DNA from: Fodinibius roseus
GTDB taxonomy: Bacteria > Bacteroidota > Rhodothermia > Balneolales > Balneolaceae
Direction of reading: 5' to 3'
NCBI RefSeq assembly: GCF_900129315.1
Contig: NZ_FQUS01000003.1
Span: forward strand, 62,001-126,000
DNA: 64,000 nucleotides
The translations under genes were made by a program, and so were the position numbers. Positions 17,482-26,306 of the stretch are shown here, piece by piece. How positions within the stretch are numbered: the first letter of the stretch is position 1; every line of letters begins with the position of its first letter. The notes under the pieces were generated by a model. That model worked only from the letters and a program-made list of their open reading frames with translations. It made no database searches and had not been told where the DNA came from.

Positions 17482-18369
17482 GTGAAATTCATCAAAAATT
17501 CAGGCAGGCTATTCAAACAGACCTATGAACAGATCCTGCAATTTAATATAGGACTGCATGGAGCTGCTATTGCCTTTTATGCCATTTTTTCAACGGCACC
17601 CCTGATTATTATCCTGGTTTGGCTGCTCAGTATGGTATTGGGCGGTGAAATGGGTCAGGCCCGTCTGCAACAGACGTTATATGCTGTGGTGGGTCCCGGT
17701 ATCGCCGATTCGATACAGTCGATGGCAGATTCCGCCACGCACAGCGCCACGGGATTATGGTCGTCGATGACAGCGGTTGCCGCGCTCCTTTTCGGGGCTA
17801 CAACCCTGCTCTCACAGGTAAAACACACGCTTAATATGATTTGGGGGGTCCGTGATCCGGCGATCGGAAAAATAGGACATTTTTTGTGGAGTCGATTTAA
17901 AGCGCTTCTGTTTGTCGGGGCTCTCAGCCTGTTGTTGCTGGTGGGGTTGATCTCTGAAAGCATACTCTATGGTATGGAACAGGTGTTGATACTGCTTTTT
18001 GGCGTCGAAGAGCTGTTTCTGATACAGCTGGTCAGCAGCGGCGCGAATGTCGTACTGGCATTCGTGTTTTTTTTAGCCTTGTTTAGAATTCTGCCGGATC
18101 TGGAGGTGCGATTGCGCGATATTGCAGTGGGCGCCCTTTTTACCGCACTCCTTTTTATGGGGGGAAAGATGGTGGTCGGATGGTACCTGTCAGGGACAAC
18201 GCTCGGACCGGCCTATAAAACCGCTGGTTCCTTCGTCGTCTTTCTGATATGGATATACTATAATGTACAGATCGTGTTGGTCGGAGCCTTTTTTACCAGA
18301 GAATACACCCGCTTGTACGGGGAGGATGTGGTGCCGTATTGGGAAGCTTCGCTGGGGCAGGACTGGTAG
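17482..18369 (+). CDS. YihY/BrkB-family inner-membrane protein
   Basis: A 295-residue integral membrane protein of the YihY/virulence factor BrkB (UPF0761) family, with about six membrane spans. Family marks are the N-terminal HGAAIAFYAIFSTAPLII, WSSMTAVAALLFGATTLL and the C-terminal SFVVFLIWIYYNVQIVLVGAFFTREY. The start is GTG (17482) preceded by gggag. Members have been confused with tRNA-processing RNase BN; the transport substrate is not established. It converges on the GH3 gene with only 22 bases between, and no terminator hairpin is visible there. Confidence 0.88.
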   Translation: MKFIKNSGRLFKQTYEQILQFNIGLHGAAIAFYAIFSTAPLIIILVWLLSMVLGGEMGQARLQQTLYAVVGPGIADSIQSMADSATHSATGLWSSMTAVAALLFGATTLLSQVKHTLNMIWGVRDPAIGKIGHFLWSRFKALLFVGALSLLLLVGLISESILYGMEQVLILLFGVEELFLIQLVSSGANVVLAFVFFLALFRILPDLEVRLRDIAVGALFTALLFMGGKMVVGWYLSGTTLGPAYKTAGSFVVFLIWIYYNVQIVLVGAFFTREYTRLYGEDVVPYWEASLGQDW

Positions 18370-18391
18370 GCGGCAGGTTTTTGGGGTTATG

Positions 18392-19531
18392 TTATGGTGT
18401 TAACCGGTTTCTTTTCAGCTCCATAATCCGCCGGTACGACTGGTCGATGCGTTGCCGGCTCACTTCTTCTCCGGCAATAAGCTCACGGATAATGTTGTGT
18501 GCCCGGGGCACAATTTCGGGATCATAGATCGCATTGTTGGCAAAGGTCAGTATGTCGACCCCCGCAAGAAGCGCCTGTTTGATCGCCGTCTTCAGTCCAT
18601 ATTCCTTGCGGATGGCGCCCATCATCAGATCATCTGATATTACCACACCATCGAATCCGAGGCTGTCCCGCAGCATTCCGGTAATGACGGGTTTCGAAAG
18701 GGTCGCCGGGTGAGCGGTATCCCATTCGGCATTAAAAATATGGGCGGTCATGATCATGTCAGCCTGACCGGAATGGATTAACCGGCGATAGGGAATGAGT
18801 TCCTGTTTGGACCACGTTTCGGTGACATCGACCACGCCGAGGTGTGAATCTTTTTTTGAGCTTCCGTGGCCGGGAAAATGTTTGAGTACCGTTACTATAT
18901 CGAAATTATGATGCGCTTCTATATATACCGAAGCGTGTTTGACCACGGTGCGGGGATCAGCAGAAAAGCTACGCTCTAAGCGGCCAATCACGGGATTGCC
19001 GGGATTGACATTAAGATCCACCACCGGGGCAAAATTGAGATTAAAACCCAGCTCGGAAAGCGTTTCAGCAGTTCTGCGGGCATAATACCGCGTGCTGTCG
19101 GTGTTATTTGTTTCGCCCAGGGATTGAGCAGATACCGAGGCAGGGAATCCGCGTTCCGGCTTGAGCCGGGCCACTTTTCCGCCCTCCTGGTCGACCGCAA
19201 CAAACAGGGGTGTTTCAGCGCGCGCCTGCAGATCGTTTATAAGTGTTTTGAGCTGCTGGGGCGACCGGATATTGCGCAGCGCCGTGTCCAGCGGCACGTC
19301 ATAATCAAACAGCGTTACACCGCCGAGATGGTAGTGTTGAATGTCCCGCACAATATGGTTGGTATCCGATATCGCTGTCCCCCGGAACCCCACATTCAGC
19401 ATTTGTCCGATCTTTTGATCCAGGGAAATCTCTTCTTCCGCAGTTTCATCGCTTGTATCCTGGCTGCAGGCCTCCCCGGCAAGAAATAATGAAAGCATCA
19501 GAAGCATCGTAATGTGACGGTTCACGGTCAT
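18392..19531 (-). CDS. Glycoside hydrolase family 3 lipoprotein (NagZ-like)
   Basis: A 379-residue GH3 N-terminal (beta/alpha)8 domain protein, likely a beta-N-acetylhexosaminidase. A lipobox (FLAGEAC) ends the signal peptide. The NagZ loop with the catalytic His-Asp dyad is KHFPGHGSSKKDSHLG (about residues 213-228), and the nucleophile Asp lies in VISDDLMMGAI (about 297). E. coli NagZ is cytoplasmic and recycles peptidoglycan; a lipoprotein form would act on wall fragments or glycans outside the cytoplasm. It follows the TlpA-like gene after 12 bases, so the two are probably co-transcribed. Confidence 0.9.
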   Translation of the reverse strand: MTVNRHITMLLMLSLFLAGEACSQDTSDETAEEEISLDQKIGQMLNVGFRGTAISDTNHIVRDIQHYHLGGVTLFDYDVPLDTALRNIRSPQQLKTLINDLQARAETPLFVAVDQEGGKVARLKPERGFPASVSAQSLGETNNTDSTRYYARRTAETLSELGFNLNFAPVVDLNVNPGNPVIGRLERSFSADPRTVVKHASVYIEAHHNFDIVTVLKHFPGHGSSKKDSHLGVVDVTETWSKQELIPYRRLIHSGQADMIMTAHIFNAEWDTAHPATLSKPVITGMLRDSLGFDGVVISDDLMMGAIRKEYGLKTAIKQALLAGVDILTFANNAIYDPEIVPRAHNIIRELIAGEEVSRQRIDQSYRRIMELKRNRLTP

Positions 19532-19543
19532 GGGCCTGTGATA

Positions 19544-21028
19544 TCAGGGGCGTTCCTGTTGTGTTAGCAAGCTGTCCAGCAGGGTGTCGAGATTAAAAGA
19601 GGGACGAACGTCATTATAACGGAGAATACGACCCTCCGGGCCAACCAGAATGTAAAAGGGGATACCGCCCCCCCGGTAAGCCGAAAAGGTCTCTTGCTGA
19701 AATCCATCGCCTCCGTACAGCTGCGGCCAGGGATTTTGAAACTGATTCAGGGATTGACGCCAGCGAAGGCTGTCTTCTTCTATTGATATAGCCAGGATTT
19801 CAAACTCATCGCGGCTATATTCGTTATAAAGGTCTTTCATATGCGGAAATTCGTCAAGGCAGGGAATACACCAGCTGGCCCAGAAATCAAGCAGTACATA
19901 CCGGCCCCGGAAATCCTCCATTCGCACCGTCTCACCGTCAGCATTCGGCAGGGCGAAGGGGATGGCCGGCTCTCCCGGGGAAACCCGCTTTATTTCACGA
20001 TAAAAGGATTTCAGAAAAGAGGTATAACGCGGGAAATCCGAATAGGTATCCAGGTACGCTTTATAGCTCGGGGTGGCTACATCCAGCGGCATTTCACCGA
20101 TTCGTTCGGTGACCAGGTACAGCTGTGCATAGGCCCGGGCCCGGCGTTCATCTACATATTGCAATACCGAGGTGCGGGCTGAGTCAAGGGTTTCGTAGCC
20201 CAGCCGTTTGACATCGTACTGCATCAGAGATTGTCCCAGTTCTTCTTCCAGGCTGTCGGCAACCCCAAAGGTATTGGCAAAGGCATTGGTAAAATCCCTG
20301 ATGCCTGCTCGCTGGGCATGAAGAGATTCAAAAGTAAAGAAATCCAGCTCATTGGCTGTTTGCAGGACGTTTTGGCGCTCGTTCTCAGGATGAAAACCAG
20401 GCTGCGTACGGCGATACGTAATATTTTCAAGTCGTTTAACGAGGTATTCGCCCACTGCTTTCAGATAGAGATCTTCGAAAGGGGTATCTTTAAAATAGCG
20501 CTCAGCCAATTCATATCGCTGGCGGTAGAATGAGAGCACCCGGGTCGAATTTCCCTCCCGAAAAGCAGGGAGCTGGCGTTGGATTTTTCGAAGCAGCGAC
20601 TGTTCCCTGTCCCTGTAGTCGGCGTAGCGTTCATCCCAGGGTTCCTCATAGCCCTCCACTTCAACCGATCCCGGAAAATTCGCCCGTTCTATGGTGACGG
20701 TCAGCGGACGGCCGGGCCGCAGGAGGAGGGGGTGGTATTGATCATCGATTGTCAGTTCCACAAGCTGGGTGGAATCGACCGGGATAGATACCTGAAAGGT
20801 CCCTTTTTTATCGGGCTGCACCAGGTGTTGAATGTTATCTGAGTATTTATAATGGAGTGGCTGCTGGCTGATATAAATCTCTGCTGACCCCACATAGTCG
20901 ATGGTTCCGGAAACCGTCACGTGCTCATCGCTGCTGCAGGCTGCTGCGGCAATCAACAGGGAAAGAAGCCCGAAGCAGTAACCAACGGAATTATAACTCA
21001 TGAAAAAGGAGCATTTGAGGCGACGCAT
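19544..21028 (-). CDS. TlpA-like thioredoxin-domain lipoprotein
   Basis: A 494-residue exported redoxin. The signal sequence ends in a lipobox (LIAAAAC). Residues about 35-120 form a beta-rich DUF4369-like domain, and 120-330 are helical and unassigned. The C-terminal thioredoxin/AhpC-TSA domain has [16 protein letters not shown] with a CIPC active site (about 384-389) and the cis-Pro region [10 protein letters not shown]. Such proteins reduce disulfides in the periplasm of Bacteroidota. The upstream Met is preferred because it supplies the positive residues (MRRLK) a signal peptide needs; a start at 21001 would lack them. The GH3 gene follows 12 bases downstream. Confidence 0.88.
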   Translation of the reverse strand: MRRLKCSFFMSYNSVGYCFGLLSLLIAAAACSSDEHVTVSGTIDYVGSAEIYISQQPLHYKYSDNIQHLVQPDKKGTFQVSIPVDSTQLVELTIDDQYHPLLLRPGRPLTVTIERANFPGSVEVEGYEEPWDERYADYRDREQSLLRKIQRQLPAFREGNSTRVLSFYRQRYELAERYFKDTPFEDLYLKAVGEYLVKRLENITYRRTQPGFHPENERQNVLQTANELDFFTFESLHAQRAGIRDFTNAFANTFGVADSLEEELGQSLMQYDVKRLGYETLDSARTSVLQYVDERRARAYAQLYLVTERIGEMPLDVATPSYKAYLDTYSDFPRYTSFLKSFYREIKRVSPGEPAIPFALPNADGETVRMEDFRGRYVLLDFWASWCIPCLDEFPHMKDLYNEYSRDEFEILAISIEEDSLRWRQSLNQFQNPWPQLYGGDGFQQETFSAYRGGGIPFYILVGPEGRILRYNDVRPSFNLDTLLDSLLTQQERP

Positions 21029-21329
21029 AAAGATCTACTTTCGATCTGTGAACAGGATGAACCCATAAGATAAGCTGATTGTATTATTTTGCAATAAGAG
21101 ATTCAGTTACGCCGGTCCCCCGGCATGTACCATAGCAGGCGGGATTTTTTTCAATTTTTTTACACTTGCGCTTCTGAATTATATTGTTATGTTGTAAAAG
21201 AAATTTTGAACAATGGTTTCATATGTTGAAATAAAAGGGCATTTTGGCGGTGCAATTATTTATTGCAAATTTTTATAAAAAAGCTTATTTCCCTGCTTGC
21301 AACAAACAGGTTAACCAAAAAACAAGGTG

Positions 21330-21590
21330 ATGAAAGAGGAAAAAAACAGGAAGGAATACTGGCGTGCAAATCTCCGCTATGTAAGTATTCTGTTGAGCAT
21401 ATGGTTCCTGGTGTCGTTTGTATTTGGCATTTTGCTGGTCGAACCGTTAAATACGATACAGCTGGGTGGTTTTGAGCTGGGCTTTTGGTTTGCCCAACAG
21501 GGATCAATGTACGTATTTGTGGTTCTCATTTTTGTGTACGTCTGGCTTATGAACAGGCTCGACAAAAGATTTGGCGTTTACGAAGATTAA
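21330..21590 (+). CDS. DUF4212 sodium symporter small subunit
   Basis: A small membrane protein with two transmembrane helices (about residues 17-38 and 53-75). WRANLRYVSILLSIWFLVSF and GFWFAQQGSMYVFVVLIFVY are the DUF4212 signature. This family is found next to VC_2705-type sodium:solute symporters, as here, where the large subunit starts 30 bases downstream. It is presumed to be a subunit or assembly partner. The ATG at 21330 is preferred over the GTG immediately before it. An ald-acs-type carbon switch probably controls the locus, but no operator can be named. Confidence 0.92.
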   Translation: MKEEKNRKEYWRANLRYVSILLSIWFLVSFVFGILLVEPLNTIQLGGFELGFWFAQQGSMYVFVVLIFVYVWLMNRLDKRFGVYED

Positions 21591-21620
21591 CTTATCAACA
21601 GCGGGATATAATAAATAATT

Positions 21621-23312
21621 ATGGATATTCAAACATGGATGTATATACTGGTGGGAGCCACGTTTGCCGTGTATATAGGTATCGCAATATGGGCAAGAGT
21701 TGGAACCACAAGTGACTTTTACATTGCGGGAAGCCGCGTTCACCCATTAGCCAACGGGATGGCAACGGCTGCGGACTGGATGTCGGCGGCCTCCTTCATA
21801 TCGATGGCCGGTCTGATTTCATTTATGGGGTATGATGGAGCCGTTTACCTGATGGGCTGGACGGGGGGATATGTGTTGCTGGCCCTGATGCTGGCCCCCT
21901 ACCTGAGAAAATTTGGTAAGTTCACCGTTCCGGATTTTATAGGAGACCGCTATTACTCGAATGTCGCACGGACCGTCGCCGTAATTTGTGCCATTATCGT
22001 ATCCTTTACCTACGTGGCGGGACAAATGCGGGGGGTGGGCGTCGTTTTTGCGCGGTTCCTGGAAGTCTCTGTCAACACCGGAGTCTATATAGGAATGGTC
22101 GTTGTTTTTTTCTATGCCGTTCTGGGAGGAATGAAGGGTATTACCTACACCCAGGTTGCGCAATACTGTATTCTTATTTTCGCCTACATGGTACCCGCCT
22201 TTTTTATCTCGTTTCAGCTGACCGGCAATATTATTCCCCAACTCGGTTTTGGTGGAACGCTTGCCGACGGTTCCGGGACCTACCTGCTGGAGAAACTAAA
22301 TCAGCTGCACGTGGAGTTGGGTTTTGCGGAGTATACCTCCGGGACAAAATCTACGGTCGACGTACTTGCCATTACGCTGGCATTAATGGTGGGAACCGCA
22401 GGGCTTCCCCATGTCATTGTCCGGTTTTTTACAGTCCCGAAAGTGCGCGACGCGCGGAAGTCCGTGGGTTATGCCCTGCTTTTTATCGCGATTCTTTATA
22501 CAACGGCCCCGGCCATTGCTGCCTTTGGCAAGATTAATTTGATTGAAACCGTTTCGAATGAGGAGTATGCTGAGATGCCGGCCTGGTTTGACAACTGGGA
22601 GACAACGGGACTTTTGGAATTTACGGACAAGAACAGTGACGGCAGAATTCAATATGTGGCGGATGAAAAGGCCAACGAACTTACGATAGACCAGGACATT
22701 ATGGTGCTGGCGAATCCAGAGATTGCCGACCTGCCCAACTGGGTTATAGCTCTGGTAGCTGCGGGGGGGCTGGCGGCCGCCTTGTCGACGGCTGCAGGAT
22801 TATTACTGGTTATTTCCACCAGTATAGCCCACGATTTGGTGAAAAAGCAGATAATGCCTGAAATTACAGAAAAAGGGGAATTGATCTGGGCCCGGGTTGC
22901 CGCAGGTTTTGCGGTCCTGGTAGCCGGTTATTTTGGCATTCATCCCCCGGGTTTTGTAGCTGCGACCGTTGCCCTGGCCTTTGGCCTGGCGGCCGCTTCG
23001 TTTTTTCCCGCCATTTTACTGGGTATTTTTGATAAGAAAATGAACCGGGAGGGCGCTATTTCCGGAATGATTGTGGGAATCCTTCTGATGTTGTTTTATA
23101 TGATAAAATACAAGCTGGGTGGCTTCGGCGGTGGACTTGAAGAAGACTGGTGGTTTGGTATTTCCCCCGAAGGCTTCGGTACCGTCGCCATGTTGGTCAA
23201 CCTGGTTGTGGCCATAGTCATATCCAGATTGACCACTGATCCGCCGGAAGATGTCCAGGAGATGGTGGAAGAGATCAGATACCCGGGAGAAGCACGGAAA
23301 ATAGAGAACTAA
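21621..23312 (+). CDS. VC_2705-type sodium:solute symporter (acetate-like substrate)
   Basis: A 563-residue member of the sodium:solute symporter family (SSF), VC_2705 branch, near ActP acetate permeases. About 13 membrane spans are visible, with the SSF-like segments SDFYIAGSRVHPLANGMATAADWMS (in part), GYVLLALMLAPYLRKFG and AALSTAAGLLLVISTSIAHD. A hydrophilic loop at about residues 310-360 includes DKNSDGRIQ, which resembles an EF-hand calcium loop. The small subunit gene precedes it and acs follows after 148 bases, so import of acetate or another short acid followed by CoA activation is the natural reading. Substrate is inferred from context. Confidence 0.93.
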   Translation: MDIQTWMYILVGATFAVYIGIAIWARVGTTSDFYIAGSRVHPLANGMATAADWMSAASFISMAGLISFMGYDGAVYLMGWTGGYVLLALMLAPYLRKFGKFTVPDFIGDRYYSNVARTVAVICAIIVSFTYVAGQMRGVGVVFARFLEVSVNTGVYIGMVVVFFYAVLGGMKGITYTQVAQYCILIFAYMVPAFFISFQLTGNIIPQLGFGGTLADGSGTYLLEKLNQLHVELGFAEYTSGTKSTVDVLAITLALMVGTAGLPHVIVRFFTVPKVRDARKSVGYALLFIAILYTTAPAIAAFGKINLIETVSNEEYAEMPAWFDNWETTGLLEFTDKNSDGRIQYVADEKANELTIDQDIMVLANPEIADLPNWVIALVAAGGLAAALSTAAGLLLVISTSIAHDLVKKQIMPEITEKGELIWARVAAGFAVLVAGYFGIHPPGFVAATVALAFGLAAASFFPAILLGIFDKKMNREGAISGMIVGILLMLFYMIKYKLGGFGGGLEEDWWFGISPEGFGTVAMLVNLVVAIVISRLTTDPPEDVQEMVEEIRYPGEARKIEN

Positions 23313-23385
23313 AGGATTTGAAATTTTAACAAAAATAATTGCATAAAAAAGTTAATAATTTTTTGCTTTTTTAGGTGTTAATCCC

Positions 23386-23413
23386 TTGATTGTGTCTCTA
23401 AATTTTGTAATAT
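23386..23413 (+). promoter_or_regulatory. Candidate vegetative promoter for acs
   Basis: TTGATT (23386-23391) and TAATAT (23408-23413) are separated by 16 bases and lie about 48 bases before the acs ATG. The match to a sigma-70 -35/-10 pair is good, but the region is AT-rich and Bacteroidota-like factors prefer other elements, so this is tentative. It would let acs be expressed apart from the symporter genes. Confidence 0.4.
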
Positions 23414-23460
23414 GAATTTATGAACGTAGAATATTTTCAACTTAAATTTGAGTTATTGTT

Positions 23461-25359
23461 ATGTGGCTGAATATCGATTCGTTTGAAGAGTATAAGGAAG
23501 TGTATGAACACAGCGTGGAAAATCCGGAGGAGTTTTGGGATCATGAGGCCGGGACCTTTTATTGGCGGAAGCGATGGGACAAGACGCATAGCGGCAGCTT
23601 TAAGGATGGAGATATAAAATGGTTTGAAGGCGGTAAGCTGAATATCACCGAAAATTGTCTCGACCGCCACCTTAATACGATCGGTAATAAAACAGCTTTT
23701 ATTTTTGAGCCCAACCATCCGGACTCTTTTCGCCGTACCATTACCTACCGGCAGCTGCATGAGGATGTATGCCGTTTTGCAAATGTGCTGGAATCGAAAG
23801 GTATTGAAAAGGGCGATCGCGTAGCCATCTATATGGCTATGACACCTGAACTGATGATTGCAGCCCTGGCCTGCGCCCGCATCGGAGCGGTTCATTCCAT
23901 TGTATTTGCTGGATTTTCGGCCCAGTCGCTTGCCGAGCGTATACAGGATTGCGATGCCAAAATGCTGATCACCAATGACGGGCTGCGGCGCGGCGAAAAA
24001 CATGTACCGCTCAAGGATATTTCTGACGAAGCGCTGGAAGATTGTCCCTCGGTGAACAAAGTCATCGTGTGTCAGCGTACCAATCGTGACATAGATTGGG
24101 TGGAAGGCCGGGATGAATGGTGGCATTTGTTGATTCGAAATGCTTCCAAAGAACATGAGGCGGTGGAGATGGATGCGGAAGATCCGCTCTTTATTCTTTA
24201 TACCTCCGGCTCCACCGGTAAGCCTAAAGGACAGGTCCACACCTGCGGCGGGTATATGGTGTATACCAGCTATACCTTCCGGAATGTATTTCAGGTTGAA
24301 GAGGAGGATATTTACTGGTGTACTGCTGATGCCGGATGGATTACCGGGCACTCGTACATTCTGTACGGACCTCTGCTGAACGGTGCTTCGAGCATTATTT
24401 TCGAGGGAACCCCAACCTATCCCGATCCGGGGCGTCTTTGGGAAGTCTGCGACAAGTATAACGTAACCCACTTTTATACCTCGCCGACCGCCATTCGCGC
24501 CCTGATGAAAGAAGATATTGAGTACGTCAACAAGTATGACCTCAGCTCCCTGAAGGTGCTCGGAAGTGTGGGCGAGCCGATCAACGAAGAGGCCTGGCAC
24601 TGGTATCACGATCATATCGGGAACGGACAATGTCCAATCGTGGATACGTGGTGGCAAACCGAGACGGGGGGCATTATGATTTCCCCGTTAGCGGGCGTCA
24701 CGCCGACAAAGCCGGGATTTGCGACCTTGCCGCTGCCGGGTATTCAACCGGCCCTGATGGATAAGAACGGGAAAGAAATTGAAGGTAACGGCGTACAGGG
24801 TAACCTGGTCATCAAGCACCCGTGGCCGGGCGTAACGCGGGGTATCTGGGGGAACCAGGAACGTTACAGAGAAACTTATTTTGAAGATTACCCGGGCTTC
24901 TATTTTACCGGAGACGGTTGTCGTCGCGATGAAGACGGCTATTACCGCATTACCGGCCGGGTGGATGACGTACTGAATGTTTCAGGTCACCGCTTGGGAA
25001 CAGCTGAAATTGAGAATGCAATCGATGAGCATCCGAAAGTGGTAGAAGCGGCCATTGTGGGCTACCCCCATGATGTCAAGGGAGAAGGGATCTTTGCCTT
25101 TATGACTTGCGATGACGGTGTCTCGAAACCGGAAACGTTCAAGAAAGAGATTCATGATCTGGTTTCCAAGATTATCAGTCCCATTGCCAAGCCCGATAAG
25201 ATTCAGATCGTAGAGGGGCTGCCGAAGACGAGGTCCGGTAAGATAATGCGTCGCATACTGCGAAATGTTGCAGCCGGCGAAACCGATGACATGGGCGATA
25301 CTTCCACTTTGCTGGATCCCACCGTTGTCGACGAGATCATAGCCGGTAAAGCTTATTAA
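23461..25359 (+). CDS. acs: Acetyl-CoA synthetase, AMP-forming
   Basis: ANL-superfamily ligase that activates acetate with ATP and CoA; 632 residues, the normal length. The P-loop is YTSGSTGKPKGQVHT (about residue 246; the family usually has VLHT). Further motifs are WWQTETGG, YFTGDGCRRDEDGYY, GRVDDVLNVSGHRLGT and the C-terminal RSGKIMRR (about 590), which carries the Lys often silenced by acetylation. It starts 148 bases after the symporter gene with its own candidate promoter and ends in a strong hairpin, so it closes an acetate uptake and activation unit. Confidence 0.97.
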   Translation: MWLNIDSFEEYKEVYEHSVENPEEFWDHEAGTFYWRKRWDKTHSGSFKDGDIKWFEGGKLNITENCLDRHLNTIGNKTAFIFEPNHPDSFRRTITYRQLHEDVCRFANVLESKGIEKGDRVAIYMAMTPELMIAALACARIGAVHSIVFAGFSAQSLAERIQDCDAKMLITNDGLRRGEKHVPLKDISDEALEDCPSVNKVIVCQRTNRDIDWVEGRDEWWHLLIRNASKEHEAVEMDAEDPLFILYTSGSTGKPKGQVHTCGGYMVYTSYTFRNVFQVEEEDIYWCTADAGWITGHSYILYGPLLNGASSIIFEGTPTYPDPGRLWEVCDKYNVTHFYTSPTAIRALMKEDIEYVNKYDLSSLKVLGSVGEPINEEAWHWYHDHIGNGQCPIVDTWWQTETGGIMISPLAGVTPTKPGFATLPLPGIQPALMDKNGKEIEGNGVQGNLVIKHPWPGVTRGIWGNQERYRETYFEDYPGFYFTGDGCRRDEDGYYRITGRVDDVLNVSGHRLGTAEIENAIDEHPKVVEAAIVGYPHDVKGEGIFAFMTCDDGVSKPETFKKEIHDLVSKIISPIAKPDKIQIVEGLPKTRSGKIMRRILRNVAAGETDDMGDTSTLLDPTVVDEIIAGKAY

Positions 25360-25392
25360 CAGCAGGGAATCAACGCATATTTCACGTTTTAT

Positions 25393-25428
25393 GTAACAGG
25401 CACATCATTTCTTTGGTGTGCCTGTTAC
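25393..25428 (+). terminator. Hairpin terminator after acs
   Basis: GTAACAGGCACA (25393-25404) pairs perfectly with TGTGCCTGTTAC (25417-25428) around a 12-base loop, 33 bases after the acs stop. The following bases are T-rich but interrupted (tatttcgtctgtattttt), so termination may be less sharp than at the sodA hairpin. Confidence 0.75.
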
Positions 25429-25536
25429 TATTTCGTCTGTATTTTTGTTTATCTTCCGGTAAAATCGGGGTTTAACTGCGAACAGTTTCATTCAATTCAT
25501 AAAGTTCTTCACATCTTAAATCATTGATCGTTAATC

Positions 25537-25748
25537 CTATAACACTTCCAGATACAGGAAAGCAAAAGTTGAAAGTGCTTGGTTTTGAGTTCCGGCCGAT
25601 ACGTTTTTTTCTTTGGCAAGATAAGTAAGAAAATATTTAACGTCTTTGTCATCAAGTTTACACGGGTGGAAATGCCATGAAACCGGATAAACCGGACGAT
25701 CCAGGCACATAATACTGTTCGGTCCGGATTCCAAATATCGGACATCAT
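25537..25748 (-). pseudogene. Relic of a tyrosine recombinase / integron-type integrase N-terminus
   Basis: Two overlapping minus-strand frames together rebuild the SAM-like core-binding domain of a phage/integron integrase. The first (down to about 25675) reads AWIVRFIRFHG. After a frameshift near 25670 the second reads DDKDVKYFLTYLAKEKN followed by SAGTQNQALSTFAFLYLEVL, then a stop at about 25536. These match the RFIxFHG, FLxxLAxxxxV and STQNQALxALLFLYxxVL pattern of IntI/XerC-like proteins. No catalytic domain (R-HxxR-Y) follows and the N-terminal part is decayed. The surrounding 25360-25860 is otherwise noncoding. It marks past recombinase activity at this site. Confidence 0.72.
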
Positions 25749-25860
25749 ACATAGCCAAAGCGAGGATCATCGTCTACTGGAGGCTATCCGGGGCTTGCGG
25801 GAAAACCGACGCCAGCGCTGTTATCCTCCGTCCTCCTTCGAAGGGAGAGGCAGATTTGTG

Positions 25861-26232
25861 TTAGGTCTGAAGAGCAAACCCGGTAATGAAAAGCAACAGG
25901 CTTACCACCAGTAGCATAAGCCGGAATCTTGTCCGTATCATCATAGGGTAAAACAGCAGGCCATAGGTAAGGGGCGTTTCGGCGAGCCATTCGTAGTAGT
26001 GGTGGCGATGGACGCTTCCCAAGGCTATTGTTACGTGACCATGCAGAATAGTAATCATAAAGGGAATCGCAAAAAAGGCAGCACCGGGATAGGCAAGAAA
26101 ATCTTCAATACCCACAAATCGGGCAATATAGATATAAGGCCAGGTAAAGAGTAAAAGCAAGGGAATGCAGAGTAACGAATTAATCAGATGAATACGTTTG
26201 AAATTTTTAAGATTGAGCTCTTGGTGTTTCAT
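25861..26232 (-). CDS. Small membrane protein of unknown function
   Basis: A 123-residue protein with three to four hydrophobic helices (about residues 18-38, 45-68, 85-100 and 103-122) and a His-rich hydrophilic loop between them (HGHVTIALGSVHRHHYYEW, with five His). I do not recognise the family. The His cluster could bind a metal or heme, but there is no supporting context. An ATG with a short upstream AT-rich region is available. It lies beside the integrase relic and 74 bases downstream of the alanine dehydrogenase gene on the same strand, so it may be the last gene of that transcript. Confidence 0.6.
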   Translation of the reverse strand: MKHQELNLKNFKRIHLINSLLCIPLLLLFTWPYIYIARFVGIEDFLAYPGAAFFAIPFMITILHGHVTIALGSVHRHHYYEWLAETPLTYGLLFYPMMIRTRFRLMLLVVSLLLFITGFALQT

Positions 26233-26306
26233 AATATGGATTAGGTGGGAAGGCGGTTCCCGGTTATCTGTACTACGATAACAACGTCAAAAATATGATA
26301 ATAATA

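Noticed and set aside
25784-25990. Minus-strand frame overlapping the small membrane protein gene
   Set aside because: Out of frame with the better-supported 25861-26232 gene; its Pro/Arg-rich translation is typical of a shadow frame.
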